From Bacteroides sp. UBA7335 (GTDB lineage: Bacteria > Bacteroidota > Bacteroidia > Bacteroidales > Bacteroidaceae), in contig DKPL01000008.1 in assembly GCA_002471185.1 (NCBI GenBank), positions 11,405-44,469 of the forward strand: a stretch of 33,065 nt of DNA. Reading direction: 5' to 3'. The notes beneath the pieces were generated by a model. That model was not told where the DNA came from. It ran no database searches and was given only the letters and a program-made list of their open reading frames with translations. Shown in pieces: positions 25,951 through 33,065 of this stretch; the first letter of the stretch is position 1; every line of letters begins with the position of its first letter. Position numbers and translations under genes: made by a program.

Positions 25951-26576
25951 AGTTTCAGTTCTTGTTTTACGGTGTCAATCAACTCTTGTTCTATTTTACA
26001 AGCTTTCATTTCAAGGCAGTCGGCCTCGTCGAATAGTTGTTCGGCAAACACCTTGTCATTGAGCGATCCGAGGTTAATGCGTACATTCATTAAAGCACCA
26101 ATCACTGCCGAACGTGCCGACATCATGGCTACACAAGCATCTGTTATGGCATTTTTATTGCCGTATCGAGCTACATCATTAATGAGTGTCATCAGTTCAA
26201 AGGCATTGCGAGCAACTTGCATCGGTACCAAAGCAGCATAGCGTGTGGCTTCTTGGATGGCATTGCTGCGCAATTCTTTTTCTTCGTCGGTAGCTTTGGG
26301 CATCTTGTAGCAACCAAATACTTGGTTGTAGGCATCAGAGTCGCGATCTACATCGACCAAAAATTCGCTTTGTGCTGTTAGAGCCAGTGCATTGATGCGC
26401 TCCATCAGTGCTTGATGTTCGATATAGTTTTTCTTACCAATAGTGAGTCCGGCTACCATCGCAGTAAGTGCAGCAGCAATGGCACCGTTGAGTGCAGCAA
26501 TGCTTCCACCACCGGGAACGGGATCACTTCCCGATACTTTATGAAGGAAATCTTTCAGAGTTAAATCGACTAACAT
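25947..26576 (-). CDS. fchA: Formimidoyltetrahydrofolate cyclodeaminase (stand-alone)
   Basis: The 209-residue protein matches the cyclodeaminase domain of FTCD, with the SGSDPVPGGGSIAALNGAIA motif near residues 15-34. It converts 5-formimino-THF to 5,10-methenyl-THF and ammonia, salvaging the one-carbon unit from histidine. In animals this domain is fused to the formiminotransferase; here the two are separate genes, with hutI and the partner ftcD upstream in the same operon. It overlaps hutH by four bases. A 189-base gap with 22-bp tandem repeats separates it from hutI, unusual inside an otherwise compact operon. Confidence 0.88.
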   Translation of the reverse strand: MLVDLTLKDFLHKVSGSDPVPGGGSIAALNGAIAAALTAMVAGLTIGKKNYIEHQALMERINALALTAQSEFLVDVDRDSDAYNQVFGCYKMPKATDEEKELRSNAIQEATRYAALVPMQVARNAFELMTLINDVARYGNKNAITDACVAMMSARSAVIGALMNVRINLGSLNDKVFAEQLFDEADCLEMKACKIEQELIDTVKQELKL

Positions 26577-26660
26577 AGTAATTTTTATTTAAAGGTTTAC
26601 TTATCTATATTTTAAGTTATAGAGATGACTTATGCAATACATCGCTACTCTATTTGCTGG

Positions 26661-26748
26661 AGCTATATGTTCAGCGTGGTACAGCTATATGCACACCATG
26701 GTGCAGCTATATGCGCACCGTGCTGGAGCTATATGCGCACCACACAGC
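26661..26748. repeat. Four 22-bp tandem repeats between hutI and the cyclodeaminase gene
   Basis: AGCTATATG starts units at 26661, 26683, 26705 and 26727, an exact 22-base period. The right half varies (for example CGCACC or CACACC). Each unit boundary brings together a GTG-type end and a following CAC-type segment around AGCTATAT, as in GGTGC-AGCTATATGC-GCACC (26701-26720), so each boundary can form a small hairpin. The period is not a multiple of three, and a 63-residue plus-strand frame through it is not credible. The rest of the 189-base gap holds nothing else recognisable. Confidence 0.8.
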
Positions 26749-26765
26749 CATTTACACACTGATAA

Positions 26766-27998
26766 TCAACTTATTACCAAACCACGTTTGATTGTATTCT
26801 TCACAGCGTTCATGGCCGTATAATAGGGCAGCACATTGGGCGTATCGGCATCAAGAATCACTACATCTCCCCACTTGCCAACTTCAAGACTGCCAATGCT
26901 ATGGGCACGATTAAGGGCAGCGGCACCATTGAGAGTGAGTGCTGTAATGGCTTCTTCAACCGATAAGTGCATGTAGATGCAAGCCAATGCAAAGAGCAAC
27001 GGGATGGAGCCTGAGCAGCAACTACCCGGATTGAGGTCGGTGGCCAATGCCACTGCACAACCGTTGTCAATCATCTCGCGACCACGAGCATAGGGTTCGC
27101 GAAGAGTAAAGGCAGTTAGTGGTAACAAGGTAGCCACTACACCGGCTTGTTGCATAGCACGAATTCCGGCATCGGAGGCATGAAGAAGATGATCGGCACT
27201 CAATGCACCAAGTTCTCCGGCTAGTTCGGCACCTCCAAAGGGTACAATTTCATCGGCATGTATCTTTATGCCATACCCCATTGCTTTTGCTGCAGCAAGC
27301 AACTCGCGCGACTCGGCCACGGTAAAGACCCCTTTTTCGCAAAATACATCGCAGTTCTCGGCTAGTTTCTTCTCCTTAATCAATGGGAGCATCTGGTGTA
27401 TCAAGAACTGAATGTAGTCGTGAGACCTACCGGCATACTCGTGTGGCAGTGCATGCGCACCCAGAAAGGTAGTAGCTATATCGACTTTACGATGAGGGTT
27501 TTGATTGATGGCTTTCATCACCTCAAGCTGAATGAGCTCGGTATCGCAATCGAGCCCGTACCCGCTTTTTCCCTCCACAGTAGTTACCCCCATACCACTC
27601 ATTACATTGATATACCACTCAGCCTTGTGTTTGAGCTCGTCAAAAGAGGCCTCACGAGTGGCACGAACGGTGTTGAAGATGCCTCCTCCACGCTCCATAA
27701 TGCTCATGTAGCTATCACCATTTATCCGCCAAATAAATTCGTCGGGGCGATAACCACCAAAAACCAGATGGGTGTGAGAATCGACAAAGCCGGGCAATGC
27801 AACATTGCCTTGTGCATCAAGCACCTGATAGCCAGGCTTGTCTTCAGACAAATTTTCGCCTACATAGGTGATGCGTCCATCGGTTATTTCAATGGTTCCA
27901 CGAGGTAGATCGAACAACTGACTCATCTCACTACCGCAACGGGCAGTATGCCCAATCGGGGTAACAATGTGAGCGTTTTTTATAATCAGGTTACTCAT
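26766..27998 (-). CDS. hutI: Imidazolonepropionase
   Basis: The 410-residue amidohydrolase opens imidazolone-propanoate to N-formimino-L-glutamate, the third step of histidine degradation. The metal-binding HxH is His75 and His77 in GFVDSHTHLVFGG. Further family segments are ESKSGYG-like VEGKSGYGLD, KIHADEI, and ALATDLNPGSC with the ligand Asp. The length is normal. The start lies 18 bases after ftcD in the same direction. A 170-residue frame on the opposite strand over this gene is a shadow. Confidence 0.95.
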   Translation of the reverse strand: MSNLIIKNAHIVTPIGHTARCGSEMSQLFDLPRGTIEITDGRITYVGENLSEDKPGYQVLDAQGNVALPGFVDSHTHLVFGGYRPDEFIWRINGDSYMSIMERGGGIFNTVRATREASFDELKHKAEWYINVMSGMGVTTVEGKSGYGLDCDTELIQLEVMKAINQNPHRKVDIATTFLGAHALPHEYAGRSHDYIQFLIHQMLPLIKEKKLAENCDVFCEKGVFTVAESRELLAAAKAMGYGIKIHADEIVPFGGAELAGELGALSADHLLHASDAGIRAMQQAGVVATLLPLTAFTLREPYARGREMIDNGCAVALATDLNPGSCCSGSIPLLFALACIYMHLSVEEAITALTLNGAAALNRAHSIGSLEVGKWGDVVILDADTPNVLPYYTAMNAVKNTIKRGLVIS

Positions 27999-28016
27999 AG
28001 GCAGTGCTAATGATGG

Positions 28017-28919
28017 TTACTCCATGATGCGAGCTTCGAGTACTTGCTCCATGGTGAAGTTTTCTAATCCGAGGTAGTAGGCAGCAGTATCAATGAGCGC
28101 TTCCATAGGTACTAGCCCGATGATTTCGCTGCCCACAATACTCACCCCATAGCGTCGAGCTTCTATACGAACCAACTCGAAAGCACGATACAGTGCGGTT
28201 TTAGAATAATCGGTCATGTTGATGGAGACTTGGGTGATGCCACGGTCTGTAAGCTCTACGCCCATCGCCTTGCAGTAACGCAGTCCACCACCAATGAAGC
28301 GTATCTTCTTAGCGATATCGGTGGCTATCTCGAGACTAGGTGTGTTGAGGTTGATGTTGTAAGCTACCAATGGCATACGTGCACCAATGGCTACTGTGCC
28401 GGCAGTGGGATGGCGTTGTGCCGGACCGAAATCGGGTTTCCACTCGGGGAGCAATATTTTATCGGCCATGCCTTCGAACTCGCCTTTGCGAATGGCGGCA
28501 AGATTTTCGCGTTGGGGCGAAGAGGCTGATTTCTCATAAAGAAAAACAGGCAACTGATAAGCATCGGCAACTCGCTCGGCCAACTTGTGTGAAAGCAGTA
28601 CGGCCTCTTCCATCGTGACATTCTTTATTGGGATGAAGGGCACTACATCTACTGCACCCATCCGAGGGTGTTGCCCTTTGTGATGATTGAGGTCGATAAG
28701 CTCAATGGCTATTCCGATAGATTCGAACAATGCATCGCAAAGTGCCTCGGGCTCGCCGACTAAAGTTACCACCAAGCGATTATGGTCTTCATCATTACTG
28801 TAATCGAGTAGTTTCACTCCGGCTTTAGCACGAAATGGAGCTACTATTTTATCTATCTTCTCTGGGTCGCGGCCTTCGCTAAAGTTGGGCACACACTCCA
28901 TAATTTTATTCCAAGTCAT
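28017..28919 (-). CDS. ftcD: Glutamate formimidoyltransferase
   Basis: The 300-residue enzyme transfers the formimino group of N-formiminoglutamate to tetrahydrofolate, giving glutamate. The N-terminal family motif ECVPNFSEGRD is at residues 8-18. The conserved HPRMGAVDVVPF contains His84, corresponding to the catalytic His of the animal transferase. Its presence with a separate cyclodeaminase shows the folate-dependent branch of histidine degradation; no hutG or hutF is seen in the window. The start overlaps the hutU stop by four bases. Confidence 0.93.
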   Translation of the reverse strand: MTWNKIMECVPNFSEGRDPEKIDKIVAPFRAKAGVKLLDYSNDEDHNRLVVTLVGEPEALCDALFESIGIAIELIDLNHHKGQHPRMGAVDVVPFIPIKNVTMEEAVLLSHKLAERVADAYQLPVFLYEKSASSPQRENLAAIRKGEFEGMADKILLPEWKPDFGPAQRHPTAGTVAIGARMPLVAYNINLNTPSLEIATDIAKKIRFIGGGLRYCKAMGVELTDRGITQVSINMTDYSKTALYRAFELVRIEARRYGVSIVGSEIIGLVPMEALIDTAAYYLGLENFTMEQVLEARIME

Positions 28920-30907
28920 AAGGTCTCGTTTATTAATTGGTTAATGAATTGTTCATCTGCTACATGGGGCAAGGTAATCTGATAGAAGTCATCGTGATCT
29001 TGATTGAACTGACGCGTGGTTTGCATGGCATTTTTGTTGCGCGCCCAAGAGCGTCGGGCTACTCCGCCCATCACATCCCACAACATAGCCGAACGAAGTA
29101 TCTCGTCTACACGTTCGCTGCCATCGCACACCATTCCAAACCCACCATTGATGGACTTGCCGATGCCTACTCCACCACCGTTGTGTAGAGCAACCAGACT
29201 CATGCCACGGGCACAGTTGCCGGCAAAACATTGCACAGCCATATCGGCCATTACATTGCTACCATCTTTTATATTAGAGGTTTCGCGAAAAGGAGAGTCG
29301 GTGCCACTAACATCGTGATGGTCGCGTCCAAGCATGATAGGTCCAACTTCGCCTTTACGAACCATTTCGTTAAATCGCAAAGCTATCTTAAGTCGCCCTT
29401 CGGCATCTTGATATAAGATGCGAGCCTGGGTACCCACTACAAGTTGATTTTTCTCTGCATCGCGTATCCAGTTGTAGTTGTCTAAATCTTGCCCACGACG
29501 ATTGGGGTCGATGCACTCCATAGCTGCACGGTCGGTCTTCACCAAGTCTTCGTGCTTTCCGCTAAGGCAAACCCAACGGAATGGGCCATAACCATAGTCG
29601 AATAGTTCAGGCCCCATAATATCTTCCACATAACTAGGCCAAATGAAACCATCTTTCTCGTCTACTCCATTGCGCGAAATCTCCATAACACCGGCATCAT
29701 ATATGGCTTTCATGAAAGAATTCCCATAATCGAAAAAGTAAGTTCCTCGAGATACTAGTTTTTTAATGACTTCAAAATGTCGATGCAATGAGGCATCAAC
29801 TAGGCTGCGAAAAGCATTAGGATGCTCATGAAGCATACGGGTGCGCTCTTCGAATGTGAGTCCTACCGGACAGTATCCTCCTTCATAAACTGCATGACAG
29901 GAAGTCTGATCAGAGAGTAAATGAATGGGAGCATTAACCTTGGCGGCATATTCTAATAAATCTACAATGTTGCCATGATAGGCTATTGAGATGGACTTAC
30001 GCTGTAACATGGCTTCGTGAGCTTTGCAGAAAGCTTCACCCAAATTGGCAGTAACGTGCTGTACCCACCCTTGGCGATGGCGAGTTTCAATGCGCGAGAG
30101 GTCTACTTCGGCTATGATGCTTGCCGCACCGGCTATATCAGCAGCTTTGGGTTGAGCCCCACTCATACCACCTAAGCCGGAGGAAACGAATAGGTATCCG
30201 CGCAAATCACCGTCTTGCGAAACACCGAGCTTCATGCGCCCGGCATTGAGTAAGGTATTGAATGTGCCATGCACAATGCCTTGTGGACCGATGTACATCC
30301 ATCCACCCGCAGTCATCTGTCCGTAATTGGCAACTCCCAACTGCATGGCATGGTGCCAATCGTGCTGGTTATCAAACATACCTACCATCATGGCATTGGT
30401 GATAATAACGCGAGGAGCATCGGGGCGCGAACGAAATAGTCCTAAAGGATGTCCCGATTCAATAACGAGGGTTTGATCTTGGGTTAACTCTTCGAGGTAT
30501 TGTTTTATCAATTGATATTGCATCCAGTTCTGACAAACTTGTCCTGTTTCGCCATAAGTAACAAGCTCGTAAGGATAGAGGGCAATGTCAAAACTCAAAT
30601 TATTATCAATCATCACCTGAAATGCTTTTCCTTCAATGCATTTCCCTTTATACTCATCTATCGGCTTAGCTTTTAAATCACCTTGAGGACGATAGCGATA
30701 ACCATAAATGCGACCATGGGTGCGAAGTTCTTCTAAGAACTCAGGGGCCAACACAGGATGTAATTCACTTGGAATGTATCGCAAAGCATTGCGAAGTGCT
30801 AGGGAGGTTTGGGTAGGTGTAAGGGTAAACCCACGATCGGGAGCCCGCCTGATATCTGCGACAAAAGTCGGATATTTGGGAAGTCTGTTGCTTAGAGCTA
30901 TCTTCAT
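28916..30907 (-). CDS. hutU: Urocanate hydratase, long form
   Basis: The 663-residue enzyme hydrates urocanate to imidazolone-propanoate using tightly bound NAD. Family motifs include YGQMTAGGWMYIGPQG (residues 195-210), the NAD-binding SSGLGGMSGAQPKAAD (about 242-257) and the C-terminal HNGGGVGIGKSINGGFG stretch. It is about 100 residues longer than the Pseudomonas-type enzyme (about 557) and closer in size to the animal enzyme (about 676), which is usual in Bacteroidota. It is the first gene of the operon, with a promoter at 30961-30991. Confidence 0.94.
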   Translation of the reverse strand: MKIALSNRLPKYPTFVADIRRAPDRGFTLTPTQTSLALRNALRYIPSELHPVLAPEFLEELRTHGRIYGYRYRPQGDLKAKPIDEYKGKCIEGKAFQVMIDNNLSFDIALYPYELVTYGETGQVCQNWMQYQLIKQYLEELTQDQTLVIESGHPLGLFRSRPDAPRVIITNAMMVGMFDNQHDWHHAMQLGVANYGQMTAGGWMYIGPQGIVHGTFNTLLNAGRMKLGVSQDGDLRGYLFVSSGLGGMSGAQPKAADIAGAASIIAEVDLSRIETRHRQGWVQHVTANLGEAFCKAHEAMLQRKSISIAYHGNIVDLLEYAAKVNAPIHLLSDQTSCHAVYEGGYCPVGLTFEERTRMLHEHPNAFRSLVDASLHRHFEVIKKLVSRGTYFFDYGNSFMKAIYDAGVMEISRNGVDEKDGFIWPSYVEDIMGPELFDYGYGPFRWVCLSGKHEDLVKTDRAAMECIDPNRRGQDLDNYNWIRDAEKNQLVVGTQARILYQDAEGRLKIALRFNEMVRKGEVGPIMLGRDHHDVSGTDSPFRETSNIKDGSNVMADMAVQCFAGNCARGMSLVALHNGGGVGIGKSINGGFGMVCDGSERVDEILRSAMLWDVMGGVARRSWARNKNAMQTTRQFNQDHDDFYQITLPHVADEQFINQLINETL

Positions 30908-30960
30908 AACAATGATTATAAGGTTTACAAACTGTCAGCACAACAGCTAAATAACTCCGC

Positions 30961-30991
30961 ACAATATAGAGATAATGATTCAATTAACAAA
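30961..30991 (-). promoter_or_regulatory. Candidate promoter of the hut operon
   Basis: On the minus strand TTTG (30988-30991) and TATATTGT (30961-30968) are 19 bases apart. The -7 box deviates from TAnnTTTG in its last bases, so the promoter may be weak or need activation. The hutU start is 53 bases downstream. No hut regulator gene was found in the window. Confidence 0.45.
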
Positions 30992-31022
30992 GAAATATAG
31001 AATAATATTAGCAAAATGACTA

Positions 31023-31652
31023 TTATTCTATATTCTGAAGAAGCTGCAAATATTTGCCTATCACCTCAGCCGACTCACTATCTTCTTCAAGGTACGACCG
31101 TAGTAGTTGGGGCTGTGACTCCAATAAGTCGAACATGCAAGCTTTACTAACAAAACTAAGTTGACCTGTATCGCCATCGATCTTGTAATAGACACGCTTA
31201 CCTACTAATCCCGAAGACGCAATGGCATCACCAAGCTCACCTCCTAATTTAACTTTCATCGTTCTGGACGATTGGGCAACGACTGAGCCAAGTGGTACTG
31301 CACTAAAGTAGACGTTGCCAGCAATAATAAGGGCAGGTGCGTACCAGTTACCAAATCGCATCTTCTTATAATGAAGCCGCTTGCAGTTGACATAAAGATT
31401 ACTGTCTATTCGTATTGCATAGCATCGCTTTTTTAAATAATGATTGATTGCTTTGTCATCATCAGAAGATACCTTAAAATCGGCACCTCCATTTAGCACA
31501 ATCTTATTTCTAGTACGTTTCTCAACAAAGACACCACTTTTTGCAATGCCTTGATTAGCCAACAAGTCTTTTAGATTACCATAAACTATAGTTTGAGCAG
31601 AAATGAACAGTGAACTAAGCATACATACGAAAAGCAAATATAGTTTGATCAT
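31023..31652 (-). CDS. Secreted protein of unknown function
   Basis: I do not recognise the family. From the ATG at 31652 the 209-residue product begins with a convincing signal peptide (MIKLYLLFVCMLSSLFISAQ), so this start is preferred over an upstream ATG at 31718 that would add 22 polar residues before it. The mature part is small, rich in Lys and Tyr, and contains short beta-like stretches (KKMRFGNWYAPALIIAGNVYFSAVPLG) and two possible repeats of a KVYY-type motif. It stands alone, with the same orientation as hutU but its own upstream region, divergent from the MutS-like gene. Confidence 0.65.
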   Translation of the reverse strand: MIKLYLLFVCMLSSLFISAQTIVYGNLKDLLANQGIAKSGVFVEKRTRNKIVLNGGADFKVSSDDDKAINHYLKKRCYAIRIDSNLYVNCKRLHYKKMRFGNWYAPALIIAGNVYFSAVPLGSVVAQSSRTMKVKLGGELGDAIASSGLVGKRVYYKIDGDTGQLSFVSKACMFDLLESQPQLLRSYLEEDSESAEVIGKYLQLLQNIE

Positions 31653-31733
31653 AATAGACTGATTTAATGGTGGATGTTGGGAACTCAACAATATATTATT
31701 TTTAGATGAAAAGAACAACTTTGAGGAATACTA

Positions 31734-31765
31734 TTTATGAAAAGAGCTCATTATTATTACTTTTG
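31734..31765 (+). promoter_or_regulatory. Promoter of the MutS-related gene
   Basis: TTTA (31734-31737) and TACTTTTG (31758-31765, exact TAnnTTTG) are separated by 20 bases. The start codon follows 17 bases later. Confidence 0.55.
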
Positions 31766-31782
31766 TTGCAAAACAGATACAA

Positions 31783-33065
31783 ATGAAAAATTATAAAGAA
31801 CTAAAAGAGTGTTACAAGGCTAGAATAACCAATACAACAACTGAGCTAAACGCTGTAAAACGAAAAATTTATCATGCCGGGACAATTAAGCTTTTACTAT
31901 TTGCTGCGGTATTGGCAGGTAGCTTCTACTACAAAGAGATGGGGTGGCTATTGGTGACAGGAATAATTTTGATTGGAACAGCGTTATTTCTACTAATCGC
32001 AAAATATCAAAATAGGTTGTTTAAATCGAAATCATATCTCGAAAGATTAAGAAAAGTAAATCAACAAGAAGTAGCAGCTCTAAAATATGAATATAAGGAA
32101 TTTGATGATGGAAGTGATTTTATAGACCCCACTCATTTGTATAGTTATGATCTCGATGTTTTCGGAGAAAATTCTCTATTTCAATATATCAACCGTACCT
32201 CTACGCAAGTAGGTAAAAAGGTTTTGGGAAGCTGGCTAAGCAATCACTTAAAGGAGAAAAGTGAAATCATAAAAAGACAAGAAGCTACTAAAGAGCTAAC
32301 TGAAGATATTGACAAGAGGCAAAACTTTAGGGTGATAGGACTAGAAAATTGCCGCACCATGATGAATGAGGAGGAGATGAGAAGTTGGGCAAATCAACTA
32401 CCCATACTATTAAATAACAAAATAGCAAGACTGCTTCCATATATAGCACTAGCATGTAATGCAATATGCTTATTATTGGGCTATCTAGGAGTCATATCAT
32501 TCAGCATTTGTGGTTTTTTATTTTCAATGTTCATAATTGTTAGTTTTTCGTTCACTAAAAAGGTTAGCATGGTGCAAAACTCATATGATAAGAAACTACA
32601 AGTATTAATGACCTATTCGCAACTGATAGAAATTATTGAAAATAGTAATTTTAAATGTGATAATCTAAGGGATATTAAAGCACTAGTCGAAATGGAAAAT
32701 AAAGCAGCTTCAAGCGCTACAAAACAATTGGGTAAACTTCTTAATGCTCTTGATCAAAGAAACAATATCTTCATCACAGTGCTATTAAATGGATTGTTTT
32801 TCTGGGAGCTAAGGCAGGCTATAAAGGTAGAGAAATGGAAAGAGAAATATGCTAATTCATTACCTAAATGGGTAAAAGCCGTTGCACAAATGGACGCCTA
32901 CTGCTCACTAGCTACTTTTGCATACAATCATCCTGATTATTGCTACCCAACATTCATCGAACATCCATTTATTGTAAAAGGAGAAGGATTAGGCCATCCG
33001 TTGATGAGAAGAGATAAATGTGTCTGTAATGATATAAATATTCCAAAGGAACCTTACTTCTTAAT
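31783..33065 (+). CDS. MutS-related membrane protein, partial (N-terminal 427 codons)
   Basis: The frame is open from ATG 31783 to the window end with no stop. It starts with a helical segment and two transmembrane helices (about residues 34-50 and 55-76), then a soluble part with the MutS core-like stretch LFQYINRTSTQVGKKVLGSWLSNHL and a Gln-Glu-Ala-rich helix (IKRQEATKELTEDIDKRQNFR). Another membrane hairpin lies about 221-265, followed by lever-type helices. This fits the Bacteroidota MutS-like family with membrane segments and a C-terminal ATPase. The Walker motifs would lie beyond the window, so ATPase activity is inferred. A role in mismatch repair is doubtful because the DNA-recognition domain is absent. 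Confidence 0.8.
   Translation, partial: MKNYKELKECYKARITNTTTELNAVKRKIYHAGTIKLLLFAAVLAGSFYYKEMGWLLVTGIILIGTALFLLIAKYQNRLFKSKSYLERLRKVNQQEVAALKYEYKEFDDGSDFIDPTHLYSYDLDVFGENSLFQYINRTSTQVGKKVLGSWLSNHLKEKSEIIKRQEATKELTEDIDKRQNFRVIGLENCRTMMNEEEMRSWANQLPILLNNKIARLLPYIALACNAICLLLGYLGVISFSICGFLFSMFIIVSFSFTKKVSMVQNSYDKKLQVLMTYSQLIEIIENSNFKCDNLRDIKALVEMENKAASSATKQLGKLLNALDQRNNIFITVLLNGLFFWELRQAIKVEKWKEKYANSLPKWVKAVAQMDAYCSLATFAYNHPDYCYPTFIEHPFIVKGEGLGHPLMRRDKCVCNDINIPKEPYFL

Noticed and set aside
26661..26748. CRISPR-like array
   Set aside because: Units are directly contiguous 22-bp repeats with no unique spacers, and no cas genes are nearby.
26632..26823. 63-codon plus-strand frame through the 22-bp repeats
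   Set aside because: The repeat period is not a multiple of three and the frame runs antisense into the hutI end.
27396..27908. 170-codon plus-strand frame within hutI
   Set aside because: Fully antisense to a well-supported enzyme; shows no domain and no promoter.

Overview
The window looks like a chromosomal segment of an AT-rich member of the Bacteroidota, most likely order Bacteroidales. Four things point there. Promoters carry the Bacteroides-type -7 box TAnnTTTG, in several cases with a TTTG-like -33 box 19-21 bases upstream. The families present (OmpP1/FadL porin, DUF4468 protein, MutS-related membrane protein, GAD cluster with glutaminase) are typical of the group. The urocanate hydratase is the long form, and histidine is degraded by the folate-dependent route. 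No species is assigned.

Layout. (1) 49-3498: an OmpP1/FadL outer-membrane protein on the minus strand, divergent from a D-lactate dehydrogenase and a pirin. (2) 3639-8724: a tightly overlapping plus-strand operon of three SGNH/GDSL-type periplasmic proteins and an MBOAT acyltransferase, the arrangement expected of a cell-envelope O-acetylation machine. The second SGNH protein has lost its block III and block V catalytic residues. (3) 8725-9285: a 560-base gene-free stretch rich in inverted repeats. (4) 9286-14428: a glutamate-dependent acid-resistance cluster of glutamate decarboxylase, glutaminase, a six-helix ion channel (minus strand) and a glutamate:GABA antiporter. Glutaminase supplies glutamate, the decarboxylase uses up a proton, and the antiporter exchanges product for substrate. 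The channel filter reads TTVGSN instead of the usual TVGYG. (5) 14549-15127: tRNA-Phe(GAA), tRNA-Pro(CGG) and a small basic protein gene. (6) 15133-17342: a minus-strand set of MBL-fold hydrolase, DUF4468 protein and VOC-fold protein. (7) 17529-24156: a minus-strand tripartite RND efflux operon in the order TetR regulator, TolC-like, adaptor, RND pump, PII-like small protein. It has a 13-bp inverted-repeat operator at its promoter. (8) 24454-30907: a minus-strand histidine-utilisation operon hutU-ftcD-hutI-cyclodeaminase-hutH with a strong terminator. A four-unit 22-bp tandem repeat lies between hutI and the cyclodeaminase. (9) 31023-33065: a secreted protein of unknown function, and the start of a MutS-related membrane protein cut by the window end.

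Most of the content is conserved metabolism, transport and stress physiology. The parts most worth a second look are the SGNH/MBOAT operon with its apparent pseudoenzyme, the atypical channel in the GAD cluster, the PII-like protein tied to an RND pump, and the non-coding repeat elements upstream of gadB and inside the hut operon. No complete insertion sequence, prophage, CRISPR array or integrase was seen.
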